22,696 bases of DNA from Thermopetrobacter sp. (GCA_011374735.1 DRPD01000296.1:1-22696); one strand, 5' to 3'. Counted from the first letter of the stretch, positions 1 through 9,000 are shown. Numbers and translations: made by a program. The notes: generated from the sequence alone by a model not told the origin.

Positions 1-1194
1 AGGGCCGGCATTTGTAGCATCCGCCGCTGCCACGGAGACGCGCAGGATTCTGCGCTGAAGCGCGTCGCACCAGCCCACGCCCCCGCCCGACCACCCAGAT
101 TGTCGGCAAGTGGTCAGGCGGGGGCGTGGGCCGGCGTTTGCAATATCCGCCGGTGCCATGGAGATGCGCCAGATTCTACGCTGAAGCGCTCGCACCGGCC
201 CTCTCCCCCTCCCGACCACCCAATGGTGTCCGCAAGTGGTCGCGAGGGGGAGAGGGCCGGCATTTGTAGCATCCGCCGCTGCCACGGAGACGCGCATCTG
301 GGCAACATCGTGTTGCTGGCGGAGGGGCCGGCGCTGTTCGACGCCATCGAGTTTTCCGATACCCTGACCGACATCGACATTCTCTATGACCTCGCCTTCC
401 CGCTGGCGGATCTGGTGCATCGCGGCCAGCGGCGGGCGGCCAATGTCATGCTCAACAATTGGCTGTGGGAGATGGACGATCCGGCCCACTACGCCGGGTG
501 CGGCCTGCTGGGGCTGTTCAGCGGCCTGCGGGCCGCCATCCGGGCCATGGTGAACCGCGATCTGGCCTATCAACTCAAGGACCTGGCGGCGCGAACGCAG
601 AAACTGAATCACATGGCCGCGTGGCTGGCCACCGCCGCCGACTGCGTGCGGCCCGTGACCCCGCGCATCATCGCCGTGGGCGGCTTCTCCGGCAGCGGCA
701 AGACGACGCTGGCGGCCGGCCTCGCCCCCCTGCTCGCCCCCGGGCCCGGCGCGGCGCGCCTGCGCTCCGACATCGAGCGCAAGGTCATGGCCGGGGTCGA
801 TCCCCTGACCCGATTGCCGCCGGAGACCTACACCCCGGAAGCCTCGCGGCAGGTGTATGCGCGACTGATGGAGCGGGCGCGGGCCGCGGCGGCGGCGGGC
901 TGGCCGGTGATCGTGGACGCGGTGTTCGGCAGCGAAGCGGAGCGCGCCGCCATCGCCGATGTGGCCAGGGCGGCCGGCGTGCCGTTCACCGGGCTGTGGC
1001 TCGATGCGCCGCGCGACGTGCTGCACGCACGGGTGGCGGCGCGGCGCGGCGACGCCTCCGACGCCACCGGCGCGGTGGTGACCATGCAACTTCGGAACCT
1101 CACGCCGCCGGCCGACTGGCCGCGCCTGACGGCGGACGGGCCGCCCGATGCGATCCGCGATCGGGCGCTGCGCCTGCTCGGCGGCCGCTCATGA
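1..1194 (+). CDS. Aminoglycoside-phosphotransferase-like / P-loop ATPase fusion protein, 5' end outside window
   Basis: The frame is open from the first base, so the start lies upstream and only the C-terminal part is here. A phosphotransferase (APH-like) catalytic loop CHGDAHLGN is encoded near 286-312, followed by the LFDAIEF segment that supplies the metal-binding Asp in this fold. A second domain begins near 661 with a Walker A motif GGFSGSGKTT and is followed by a kinase-like P-loop region. This APH plus ATPase fusion is a known bacterial family of about 500 residues; its substrate is not established and it need not confer drug resistance. The odd feature is upstream of the catalytic loop: a 126-bp unit repeated in frame encodes extra copies of AGxCxIRRCHGDA without the following LGN. 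The stop codon overlaps that of the convergent MerR gene. The family call is good; whether the expanded protein is active is unknown. Confidence 0.85.
   Translation, partial: RAGICSIRRCHGDAQDSALKRVAPAHAPARPPRLSASGQAGAWAGVCNIRRCHGDAPDSTLKRSHRPSPPPDHPMVSASGREGERAGICSIRRCHGDAHLGNIVLLAEGPALFDAIEFSDTLTDIDILYDLAFPLADLVHRGQRRAANVMLNNWLWEMDDPAHYAGCGLLGLFSGLRAAIRAMVNRDLAYQLKDLAARTQKLNHMAAWLATAADCVRPVTPRIIAVGGFSGSGKTTLAAGLAPLLAPGPGAARLRSDIERKVMAGVDPLTRLPPETYTPEASRQVYARLMERARAAAAAGWPVIVDAVFGSEAERAAIADVARAAGVPFTGLWLDAPRDVLHARVAARRGDASDATGAVVTMQLRNLTPPADWPRLTADGPPDAIRDRALRLLGGRS
73..131. repeat. Palindromic element copy C (in-gene hairpin)
   Basis: Arms 73-94 and 110-131 are 22 nt each and pair with a single mismatch (88/116), around a 15-nt loop. 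The inner core reads GACCACCC, then a spacer, then GGCAAGTGGTC. The outer arm is GCCCACGCCCCCGCC, different from copy D but matched by its own partner arm. The element is translated as part of the surrounding gene. Confidence 0.85.
195..260. repeat. Palindromic element copy D (in-gene hairpin)
   Basis: Arms 195-219 and 236-260 are 25 nt each and pair with one mismatch (212/243), around a 16-nt loop. The core (GACCACCC ... CGCAAGTGGTC) matches copy C. The outer arm differs at three base pairs, and both sides have changed so that pairing is kept. It is read in frame as a Pro-, Ser- and Arg-rich peptide. Confidence 0.85.
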
Positions 1195-1596
1195 CCCCTT
1201 GCGGGTGCGCTCCTTGAGCATGCCATCAACGACCGTGCAGGTGCGCTCCAGCTCCTGGATCGCCTCCTCCAGCTCGACGCGCTGGCGCTTCAGCGCCTCA
1301 AGCCGCTCGCGCATCTTTCTCGAGGCCAGCCGCAACTGCTTCTCCTGACCGTCGCGCAGATGGTAGAGATCCAGCATCTCCTTGATCTCGGAGAGCTTGA
1401 AGCCCACCCGCTTGCCGCGCAGGATCAGGATCAACCGGGCGCGGTCGCGGTAATCATAGATCCGCGTCCAGCCGCGGCGCCGCGGGTTGAGCAGGCCCTT
1501 CTGCTCGTAGAAACGCAAGGCGCGCGGGGTCACGTCGAATTCGCGGCACAGCTGGCTGATGCTCCAGGTGCGCGCGTGCTTGTCTTCATCGGTCAT
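1189..1596 (-). CDS. MerR-family transcriptional regulator
   Basis: A 135-residue DNA-binding regulator. The N-terminus has the MerR winged helix-turn-helix (WSISQLCREFDVTPRALRFY, then EQKGLL and a YDYRDRARL segment). The C-terminal half is a charged dimerisation coiled coil ending RTRKGS, with no effector-binding domain or metal-binding Cys pair. It resembles the short MerR regulators (LiuR-like) that in alphaproteobacteria often control branched-chain amino acid or acyl-CoA catabolism, but no such target gene is in view. I chose the ATG at 1596 over the one at 1608 because the GGGGGCAG just upstream sits at ribosome-binding distance from 1596. The stop codon overlaps that of the convergent gene. 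A promoter with an inverted repeat on its -35 lies upstream, which suggests autoregulation. Confidence 0.88.
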   Translation of the reverse strand: MTDEDKHARTWSISQLCREFDVTPRALRFYEQKGLLNPRRRGWTRIYDYRDRARLILILRGKRVGFKLSEIKEMLDLYHLRDGQEKQLRLASRKMRERLEALKRQRVELEEAIQELERTCTVVDGMLKERTRKGS

Positions 1597-1638
1597 GGCT
1601 GCCCCCATGATTGAACAACGTCTCGGATGACGGCGCTT

Positions 1639-1667
1639 TCTTAACGAGCCACTGACGTTTGCGTCAA
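1639..1667 (-). promoter_or_regulatory. Candidate promoter of the MerR gene
   Basis: On the minus strand, TTGACG (1667-1662) and TTAAGA (1644-1639) are separated by 17 nt, a sigma70-like arrangement about 43 nt upstream of the chosen start. The -35 matches the consensus well; the -10 is weak. Confidence 0.5.
1653..1666. promoter_or_regulatory. Inverted repeat, candidate MerR operator
   Basis: TGACGTTTGCGTCA is a 5-bp perfect inverted repeat (TGACG/CGTCA) around a 4-nt spacer. It overlaps the -35 of the MerR promoter and lies in the divergent region with the podJ-like gene. The position fits an autoregulatory operator; binding is inferred. Confidence 0.45.
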
Positions 1668-1727
1668 TTTGTACTTTTGTCGCATTCTAAAATTGTTGAA
1701 AACCACCGCCGGCATCCGGGGCGGCGC

Positions 1728-1743
1728 TTAATGAAATATTAAC
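1728..1743 (+). promoter_or_regulatory. CtrA-type binding site upstream of the podJ-like gene
   Basis: TTAATGAAATATTAAC matches the full CtrA consensus TTAA-N7-TTAAC exactly. It is 90 bp upstream of the ATG at 1834. TTAA is rare in this GC-rich sequence. CtrA is the cell-cycle master regulator of alphaproteobacteria. Confidence 0.6.
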
Positions 1744-1833
1744 CCTGATTGTCAACGTTTCGTCGCATGGGGGAATCGGCGCCGCCCGTCCCTCTTTACG
1801 GCTGGTGGGCGGCGCGCAACACAGGGCAAGGCC

Positions 1834-4800
1834 ATGGCTGCGCGCAGGACCTGGAGCATCAAGGGCATCGACGACGCCACGCGCGAGGCGGCGAAGCGGG
1901 CCGCGCAGCAGCACGGCATGACCATCGGCGAATGGATCAACGAGACCATCCGCGCCAAGGCCGGCGGCCAGGCCGCCGCCCGCCGCAAGGCCGATGACTA
2001 TTCCGAATCGGCCATTCTCGAGCGGGTGGAACGGCTGGCCAGGGCCGGCGCCGCCCACCCCGCCGCGGGCCCGGCCGGCGCGCCGGCGCGCGATCCCGCC
2101 GTGGTCGAAGAGCTGGCGCGGCGGCTGGACGATCACGAACGGCGCGTCGATGCGGCGCTGGGGGCGGTGGACGAACGGCTGGGCGAGATCGCCGGGCAGT
2201 TGCGGCAATTGCGCGATGCGCGCCCCGCCGCCGCGGACACGCCGCGGATCGAAGAGGCGCTGAGCGGCATCGTCACCCATCTGGAAGCCACGGAGCGGCA
2301 GACGGCGGCCGCCCTGAAGGCCCTGCACGAACGCGTCGAGGCGATGGACGGACGCACGGCCGGCGCCACCGACGAATTGCTGCTCAAGCAGCTGGAAGAA
2401 CGGCTCGACGCCCTGTCGCTGAAGGTGAACGACGTGCGGGCCAGCGCCGAGGCGCAGGCGCGGGCCGCCGTGGAGAGCCGGTTGACCGATTTTCACGGCA
2501 CGGCGGAGCGGGCACGGCTGGAGGCGGAGGCGCGGGTCAGGGAGCTGATCGAGGAACGCCTGGCCGGGCTGGCGCAAAAGGTGGAGGACGTGCACGCGGC
2601 GAGCCGCGATCTGCCGCAGCGGGTGGAACAGCTGGTCAGTGACGCCGCCATGAAGCGGCTGGGCGAGGTGGAGGCGCAGATCGGGCGCGTCGTCTCCGCC
2701 TTGCAGGAAAAGATCGACACCCTGGCCGGGGACGGCGCCGGGACTGAACAGCTGACGACGCAGATCGCCGATTTGCAGGCGCGGGTCGATGCGCTGGCCG
2801 CGGCCAGCGCCGAACGCCAGGACGTGCAGGAACTGCGCGCGGCGCTGGCCGAGCTTTCGCTGAAGATGGAAAACACCGTCAGCCGCGATGAGCTGGAGGC
2901 GCTGATGGCGCAATCGGCGGGCGGCGGCCATGCCGATCTGGAACAGCGCCTGCGGGCGCTGGAAGAGAACTGGCAGACGCTGAGTCAGGCCGATCCGCGC
3001 CAGGCCACCGAGGCGCTGGCCGCGCAGTTCGAGGAGATGCGCCGGCGGGTGGTGGCCACGGACGAACGGCTGGAGGCCCTGCCGAAGCTGGAAAAGGCCA
3101 TCGGCGAGCTGTTCGCGCTGTTGCAGGATGGCGAGCGCCGGGTGGAGGGCATCGCCGAAAACACCGTGCGGCGGTTGTTGCGGGAACAGCCGGGGACGGC
3201 CCACGACGGCGGCGAGATCGCGGCCTTGAAGGAGGGGCTGGAGGCGGTGCGCAAGGCCGGCGAACAGAGCGATCGGCGCAGCCGCGAGACGTTGCAGGCG
3301 GTGCATGAGACGCTGGCCGGCATCATCGAGAAGATCGAGCGGCTGGAGGGCCGGACGCACGACGCCGCGCCGGCCGCCAATGCGGCCGCAGACGTGGCCC
3401 GCCCGGCCGAGGCAGACACGGGCGCGGATGCGGCGACGCATGCCACGCCCCCCGCCGATGCTGCACGCGATCATCAGGCGGCGCCCGGCCCCGATGCGCA
3501 ACAGATCATGGCGGCGGTGCGCGCCGCGGACGCCGAGGGCGGTGACGCCACGGCGGTGGAGACGGATTTCATCGCCGCGGCCCGGCGGGCGGCGCGCCAG
3601 CGCATGCAGGGCGACAGCGGCGACGCGCCGGCGCAGGAAAGCCTGTTGAGCCGCCTGCGCGCCCAATTGCGCCAGCGCATGCCGGCCAGAAAGGAAGCCG
3701 CAAAAACACGCCACGCGCCCGCCACCGGCGAGGACGGCGAGGTGAGCGCGGGGAAATCACGGTTCCTGGAGCGGCTGACAAGCAACAAGAAGGAGCCGAA
3801 TGGCGGCAAGAAGAAGGGCGGGTTCATCTTCCTGCCCGAAGAGGACGCCGGCGGCGGCGCGCAGGGCAGCCGCAAGCATCTGCTGTTCGGGGCGGTGGCG
3901 CTGCTGGTGGCGGTGGCGGCCTGGGCCTATCAGAACACCAATCAGCGCCCGGCGCGGCCAGCGGCGCCGGTGAAGGCGGCGCCCTTCAAGAGCGGCGACG
4001 CCGCCACGACGCCGCACACGACGCAACGCATGGCCCGGGCGGCTTCGGCCTTGCCGCGCCCGGCCGCGCGGCCGCTCAATACCGGCAAGACCGTCCGGGA
4101 CCAGACCGTCAAGGACACGATCGCCAAGGACACGGCGCGCATCGCGGCCGATCCGATCACCACCTCCAGCCTCGGCCCGGTGGCCAACGCGCCGGCCGCG
4201 CCTCTGGCGGTGGCGGCCGACGCGCCGGGGCCGAAGGCGCTGCACGAAGCGGCGGCCGGGGGCGACGCCAAGGCGCAGTTCCTGCTGGCCAGCCTGTATC
4301 TGAAGCAACAGGGCAGCCTCGCCGCCGCCGCCTCGGCCCGCACCTGGATGGAGCGGGCGGCGCGCGGCGGGCTGGCGCCGGCGCAATTCCGCCTCGGGCT
4401 GATGCACGAGCGCGGGCACGGGGCGGTGAAGAACCGCGATACGGCCATCTTCTGGTATGAGAAGGCGGCGCGGGCCGGCAACATAAAGGCGATGCACAAC
4501 CTGGCGGTGCAGCTGGCGAAGAAAGGCGACTACGCCGCCGCCCGGCGCTGGTTCAGGCAGGCGGCGGCATACGGGCTGACGGATTCGCTGTTCAATCTGG
4601 CCGTGCTGCTGCACGGCGGCAAGGGCGGCGCGGCGGATCTGCGCGAAGCGTATTTCTGGTATGCGCTGGCGGCCAGGGCCGGCGATGACGACGCGGCGCG
4701 GCAGCACGCGGCGCTGAAACCCTATCTGAAGACGCCGGAACTGGAGGACATCAAGCGCCGGTTGGCGGGGTGGAAGCCGCGCACGCCGCTGAACGCCGCC

Positions 4801-5097
4801 AACGTGGTGCAGATCACCAATCCGGCCTGGAAACCGCGGGCGCAAACCGCCGCCGCCACGCTGACAAAGGACAGCGCGCCCGATGAGGCCTCCGCGATGT
4901 CCGATCAGGAGCGCATCCGGGCCATTCAGCAACTGTTGAAGGAAGCGGGCTACGACCCCGGCCCGGCGGATGGCAAGATGGGCAGCCGCACGGCCAACGC
5001 CATCCGCCTGTTCCAGATGCAAAGCCGCATGGCGGTCAACGGCCAGCCGGGACAGGCGGTGCTCAATGCCCTGCGGCAGCGGCTGCACAAGGGTTGA
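1834..5097 (+). CDS. podJ: PodJ-like polar localization factor (coiled coil, TM, Sel1 repeats, peptidoglycan-binding domain)
   Basis: A 1087-residue protein with the architecture of PodJ, the scaffold that organises the new cell pole. Residues 1-45 carry the family's N-terminal motif (WSIKGIDDATREAAKRAA, then GMTIGEWIN). Residues about 50-510 are long coiled coil. A low-complexity Ala/Asp-rich stretch and a basic segment follow, then one membrane span near 682-702 (LLFGAVALLVAVAAWAY). The periplasmic part has Sel1-type TPR repeats at about 798-963 and a peptidoglycan-binding domain at about 1022-1087 (QQLLKEAGYDPGPADGKMG). The start at 1834 has AGGGCAAGG just upstream. In Caulobacter, PodJ places the kinase PleC at the pole, and a PleC-like gene lies about 11 kb away. 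A CtrA site precedes the gene. The architecture is clear; strict orthology is inferred. Confidence 0.87.
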   Translation: MAARRTWSIKGIDDATREAAKRAAQQHGMTIGEWINETIRAKAGGQAAARRKADDYSESAILERVERLARAGAAHPAAGPAGAPARDPAVVEELARRLDDHERRVDAALGAVDERLGEIAGQLRQLRDARPAAADTPRIEEALSGIVTHLEATERQTAAALKALHERVEAMDGRTAGATDELLLKQLEERLDALSLKVNDVRASAEAQARAAVESRLTDFHGTAERARLEAEARVRELIEERLAGLAQKVEDVHAASRDLPQRVEQLVSDAAMKRLGEVEAQIGRVVSALQEKIDTLAGDGAGTEQLTTQIADLQARVDALAAASAERQDVQELRAALAELSLKMENTVSRDELEALMAQSAGGGHADLEQRLRALEENWQTLSQADPRQATEALAAQFEEMRRRVVATDERLEALPKLEKAIGELFALLQDGERRVEGIAENTVRRLLREQPGTAHDGGEIAALKEGLEAVRKAGEQSDRRSRETLQAVHETLAGIIEKIERLEGRTHDAAPAANAAADVARPAEADTGADAATHATPPADAARDHQAAPGPDAQQIMAAVRAADAEGGDATAVETDFIAAARRAARQRMQGDSGDAPAQESLLSRLRAQLRQRMPARKEAAKTRHAPATGEDGEVSAGKSRFLERLTSNKKEPNGGKKKGGFIFLPEEDAGGGAQGSRKHLLFGAVALLVAVAAWAYQNTNQRPARPAAPVKAAPFKSGDAATTPHTTQRMARAASALPRPAARPLNTGKTVRDQTVKDTIAKDTARIAADPITTSSLGPVANAPAAPLAVAADAPGPKALHEAAAGGDAKAQFLLASLYLKQQGSLAAAASARTWMERAARGGLAPAQFRLGLMHERGHGAVKNRDTAIFWYEKAARAGNIKAMHNLAVQLAKKGDYAAARRWFRQAAAYGLTDSLFNLAVLLHGGKGGAADLREAYFWYALAARAGDDDAARQHAALKPYLKTPELEDIKRRLAGWKPRTPLNAANVVQITNPAWKPRAQTAAATLTKDSAPDEASAMSDQERIRAIQQLLKEAGYDPGPADGKMGSRTANAIRLFQMQSRMAVNGQPGQAVLNALRQRLHKG

Positions 5098-5148
5098 TCG
5101 CGCCTTTTCAGCCTTTCATCGCCGGCGGTTTTGGGCCAAACTGGCGGC

Positions 5149-5529
5149 ATGCGCGGCGCCGTCACCACGTTCCATGACCTGACGCCGGCCTTGATGCTGG
5201 CGCTGCCGGCCTGGCTGCTGGCGGGGCTGGCGGCGGGGCCGGAGCGGCGCGCCTTCGTGGCGGCGCTGGCCTGCCTGTGGCTGCTGGCGGCGCTGGGCTG
5301 GCTGGGCGGGCGGCTGGCGCAGCGGGGGGCGGGCCCGCCCTTCCTGCCGGTGGTGCTGCTGGCCGGCTGGCTGGCGCTGTGGCTGCCGCCGGCGGCCGGG
5401 CTGGTGGTGTTGCTGCTGGCGCTGCTGGCGGCCGGCTGGCGGGCGGCGCTGGACGGAGACGGCGACATGACACCGCCATTGCTGGCCGGGCCGGCGTTGT
5501 GGCTGCTGGCGCGGCTGCTGGCGGATTGA
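5149..5529 (+). CDS. Small integral membrane protein, function unknown
   Basis: A 126-residue, very hydrophobic protein of Leu, Ala, Gly and Trp. Four or five membrane segments can be seen: about 11-29, 34-53, 65-95 (probably two) and 108-125. There is no signal peptide and no conserved polar residue that suggests transport or catalysis, and I do not recognise the family. I chose the ATG at 5149; an in-frame TTG at 5131 is possible, and neither has a strong ribosome-binding site. It begins 51 bp after the podJ-like gene, and its stop lies in the ribosome-binding region of apaG 11 bp downstream, so the three genes may be co-transcribed. That it is a real gene is likely but not certain. Confidence 0.6.
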   Translation: MRGAVTTFHDLTPALMLALPAWLLAGLAAGPERRAFVAALACLWLLAALGWLGGRLAQRGAGPPFLPVVLLAGWLALWLPPAAGLVVLLLALLAAGWRAALDGDGDMTPPLLAGPALWLLARLLAD

Positions 5530-5540
5530 GGAGGCGACGG

Positions 5541-5933
5541 ATGTACGAGAAATCCACCAATGGCATCCGCATCTCGGTGCGGCCGGAATACCTGCCCGAT
5601 CAGTCGGAGCCGGAGAAGGGCTACTTCGTGTGGGCCTACCACATCGCCATTCGCAACGAGGGGCGGCGCACGGTCACCCTGCTGACCCGCCACTGGCGGA
5701 TCGTCGATGCGCGCGGCCGGGTGCAGGAGGTGCGCGGGGCCGGAGTGGTCGGCGAACAACCCACCCTGCGCCCCGGCGAGAGCTTCGAATACACCTCCGG
5801 CACGCCGTTGCCGACGGCCGGCGGCTTCATGGGCGGCAGCTATCAGATGCAGACGGATGACGGCGAGGTGTTCGAGGTGGAGATCCCCACCTTCTCGCTC
5901 GACGTGCCGGACGCCACCGGCCCGTTGCATTGA
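5541..5933 (+). CDS. apaG: ApaG protein
   Basis: A 130-residue protein, the normal length for ApaG. The family's landmarks are all present: an N-terminal segment YEKSTNGIRISVRPEYLPDQ, the YFVWAYHIAIRNEG strand, VTLLTRHWRIVDARGRVQEV, and the Gly-rich GTPLPTAGGFMGGSYQM loop. ApaG has an all-beta, fibronectin-III-like (DUF525) fold. It is linked to Co2+ resistance and Mg2+ efflux and sits with apaH in enterobacteria, but its biochemistry is unsettled. The ATG at 5541 has GAGGAG a few bases upstream. The gene follows a small membrane-protein gene by 11 bp; no apaH or cation transporter is nearby. Confidence 0.95.
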   Translation: MYEKSTNGIRISVRPEYLPDQSEPEKGYFVWAYHIAIRNEGRRTVTLLTRHWRIVDARGRVQEVRGAGVVGEQPTLRPGESFEYTSGTPLPTAGGFMGGSYQMQTDDGEVFEVEIPTFSLDVPDATGPLH

Positions 5934-5945
5934 TCGCAGCGGGCC

Positions 5946-5963
5946 GCGCCCTCTCGCGGGCCT
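5946..5963. terminator. Possible weak terminator hairpin after apaG
   Basis: A GC-rich imperfect hairpin (CGCG/CGCG centre around a CCCTCT loop, one mismatch further out) lies just after the apaG stop and before an AT-rich stretch. No clear T-run follows, so termination is uncertain. Confidence 0.25.
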
Positions 5964-6003
5964 TATATTCGCTTTTACTAATGTTTGTGCGAATGAATAT
6001 CAG

Positions 6004-6032
6004 TTGCCAATTTCGCCGCATTACGATATCGT
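6004..6032 (+). promoter_or_regulatory. Candidate promoter of the heptad-repeat gene with palindrome on the -10
   Basis: TTGCCA (6004-6009) and TATCGT (6027-6032) are 17 bp apart, a plausible sigma70-type promoter 55 bp before the ATG. A perfect 10-bp palindrome ACGATATCGT (6023-6032) covers the -10. A further inverted repeat ATTCGC/GCGAAT lies at 5967-5994. This 150-bp region is much more AT-rich than its surroundings. Confidence 0.5.
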
Positions 6033-6086
6033 TATGCATGAGAGGGGCAGAGACTGAATCATCGTAACAACAAAGGCTCTGCTGCC

Positions 6087-9000
6087 ATGACTGATCGTCC
6101 AATTGTCAATTCCGCTTCCGTCTCGCGCCCGCGGCGCGCCTCAGCGGCACGCGGCGGCGGGCGCGACTGGAAAACCGCCCTGGCGCTCGGCGTTTGCCTG
6201 ATGGGGATGGCGGCCGTTCCGCCCGCCCTCGCCCCCGCCCTCGCCCAGGACGCACCGCCGCCGGACGCCGCGGCCGCGCCGCCGCCCGATGATGCCGGCG
6301 CGCCGCCGCCGGACGCCGATCCGGCCGCCGCGCCGCCACCGCCGGCCACCATCGTCGCGGAGCCGCCGGTGCAGCCCGGCGAGGGTTTTCACACCCGCTT
6401 TTCCGGGTTCACCACCGACGCCGACGGCCGGACCATCATCGACGTCAACGGGATCGTCGGTTCCCTGATGGGGCTGGCGGGCGCGCCGAAGGGGCGCGGC
6501 CAGCACTGGCTGAACGAACCGCAGCGGATGTTCATCACCGCGGCGCAGACCGGCCAGGTGTTCGGCATCGCCTTCGACGACGCGCAGCCGCCGAACATCT
6601 ATCTGACCGCCACCTCCGCCTTCGGCCTGCACACCGACGGCGCCGGCAACTGGATGGCCGGCATGTGGGGGCCGAAAGGCGGCCCGGGCACCATCTGGAA
6701 GCTCAACGCGGCCAACAACTATCAGCCGGAAATCTTCGCCCGCGTGACGCTCGACGGGCGCGCCAACAGCGGCCCGGCGCTGGGCAACATCGCCTATGAC
6801 GCGGCCCACAAGCAGCTGTTCGTCTCCGATCTGGAAACGGGCATGATCCACCGCTTCGGTCTGAAGGGCAACGAGCTGGGCCGCTTCGATCATGGCGTGC
6901 AGGGGCGCAGCGACTTCCTCAACGCGGCCAGCGGGACGCGCGAGGCGCGGCCGGTGGTGGCGTTCGATCCGGCATCCACGGCACGCCTTGCCGACTGCCC
7001 CTCCGGCGCCTTCGACCGCACGCCGGCGTGCTGGAACTACGCCGACTTCCGCCGCCGGGTTTACGGGTTGGCGGTGCGCCAGGACGCCAAGGGCCGGGTG
7101 CGGCTGTATTATTCGGTGTGGGGTTCAGCGGCGTTCGGCAATCCGCAATGGGCGACGGCCGGGGCCGACAAGGCCAACAGCGTGTGGTCGATCGGCATCG
7201 GCGCCGACGGCCGCTTCGATCCGGCCGACGTGCGGCTGGAATTCACCCTGCCCGCCTTCTTCACCGCCGGCGCGCCGCGGGCCGGACAGGGGGTATCGCA
7301 CGCGGTGTCCGACATCGCCTTCAAACGTTGCGGGCCGCAGGCCGACATGGCGCTGGCCGAACGGGGCATGGTGCGCAACCTGAGGCCCGGGCAGCGCAAG
7401 CCGTTCGCCTTCGCGCATGAATCGCGGGTGCTGCGCTACAAGCTGCTGCCCAGCGGCGTGTGGCAAGTGGCCGGGCGGCACGACGTGGGCTTCCGCCTGC
7501 GGGCCAACCCGCCTATCCTGAGGAGCAACGCGGCGGGCGGCGTGGATTTCGGCTATGGCCGCAAGGCCGATGGCATCGATCTGGCCAAGCCGGACGCGCG
7601 CCTCTGGATGAGCGGCGATTCCCTGTGCTCGCCGGAGGGCCGGTGCGCCAATCCGGCTTCCGGTCTGCGCGATGACGGCAGCGAGGTGCACGGGCTGGCC
7701 GGCCTGCCGGCCAACATCATCGCGCCGCTGATCCCCTCCCCGGTGCAGCCGGCCGCCATCGCCGGCGGCGGGGAACCGCGCGGGCCGCTCAATTCGGTGA
7801 TGATCGATTCGGATATCAACGTCGGGGTGGATGGCCAGCCGCTGCCGGAAGAGCTGAGCCGTGATGACGCCACCCGGCCGGGCGACGTGGAGGTCTATCG
7901 CACCTGCGCGGTGGATATCCTGCCGGCCGCCGCGCCGGTGCCCGTGGAGGCGCCGCAGCCACCGCCGGTGAGCATTCCGACTCCACCGCCACCGCCGCCG
8001 GCGCATACCCTGAGGATAAGCCACAACAAGCTGGTGTCCAGCGGCCATTACCGCAGCCGCTCCTGGCACACCCGCGGGCGCTCGTGGCATTACCGGACGC
8101 GCTCCTGGCACTATCGCAGCCTGTCGTGGCATTACCGGACGCGCTCGTGGCATTACCGCTACGGCTCGTGGCACGTGGCGCGGCGCTCGTGGCATTACCG
8201 CACCAGCTCATGGCACACGGCGCGGCGCTCCTGGCACTACAAGACGCGCAGCTGGCACACGCTGCGCCGGTCGTGGCATTTCAAGGGCCGGTCGTGGCAC
8301 AATCCGCGCATCAGCTGGCACTCCTTGCGCCGGTCGTGGCATTGGCGTGGCCGGTCATGGCATGTGAAAGGCCGTTCGTGGCACTCCATCGGCCGGTCGT
8401 GGCACATCAGGGGCCGCTCCTGGCACAACAAGCTGCGTTCATGGCACGTGCGTGGCCGCACCTATCATTCCCGGCCGCGCTCCTATCACGTGGTCGGCCG
8501 GACGTGGCACACCAAGGGCCGTTCCTATCATCTGCTGCGCCGCTCGTGGCACACCAAGGGGCGCTCGATCCACGTCAAGGGCCGCTCGTGGCACAACATC
8601 GGCCGGTCGTGGCATGTGAAGGGGCGCTCGTATCACAACAAGCTGCGGTCATGGCACGTGAAGGGACGCACCTTCCACGTCAAGCCGCGCTCCTGGCACG
8701 TGGTCGGGCGGACGTGGCACGCCAAGGGACGTTCCTATCACCTGCTGAACCGCTCGTGGCACGTGAAGGGACGCTCGATCCACGTCAAGGGCCGTTCGTG
8801 GCACGCCACCGGGCGGACGTGGCACACCAAGGGGCGTTCCTATCATCAGGTGCGGCGCTCGTGGCACACCAAGGGGCGCTCGTTCCACGACGCCAAGCGG
8901 TCACGGCATGTGAAAGGACGCTCCTATCACGCCGCCGGGCGCTCGTGGCACACCAAGGGACGCTCCTATCATCAGGTGCGGCGCTCGTGGCACACCAAAG

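Larger units (their letters stand above)
4..297 (+). repeat. 126-bp in-frame direct repeat inside the APH-like gene
   Basis: Units begin at 4, 130 and 256 with the same start (GCCGGC followed by a codon for Ile or Val). The first two units are full length, 126 bp or exactly 42 codons, and the third ends at about 297 where the normal gene continues. Each full unit contains 40 bp of apparently native coding sequence (..RRCHGDA) plus a long hairpin. Bases 1-3 continue the right arm of a further hairpin, so more copies probably lie upstream. No stop codon occurs in the coding frame. Confidence 0.9.

Noticed and set aside
286..1194. Aminoglycoside resistance gene
   Set aside because: The APH fold here is fused to a P-loop ATPase, a family not tied to drug resistance; calling resistance from fold alone is not supported.
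1687..3714. 675-residue minus-strand open frame opposite the podJ-like gene
   Set aside because: Its Gly-, Arg- and Leu-rich translation shows no domain, while the plus strand encodes a coherent coiled-coil protein. GC-rich shadow.
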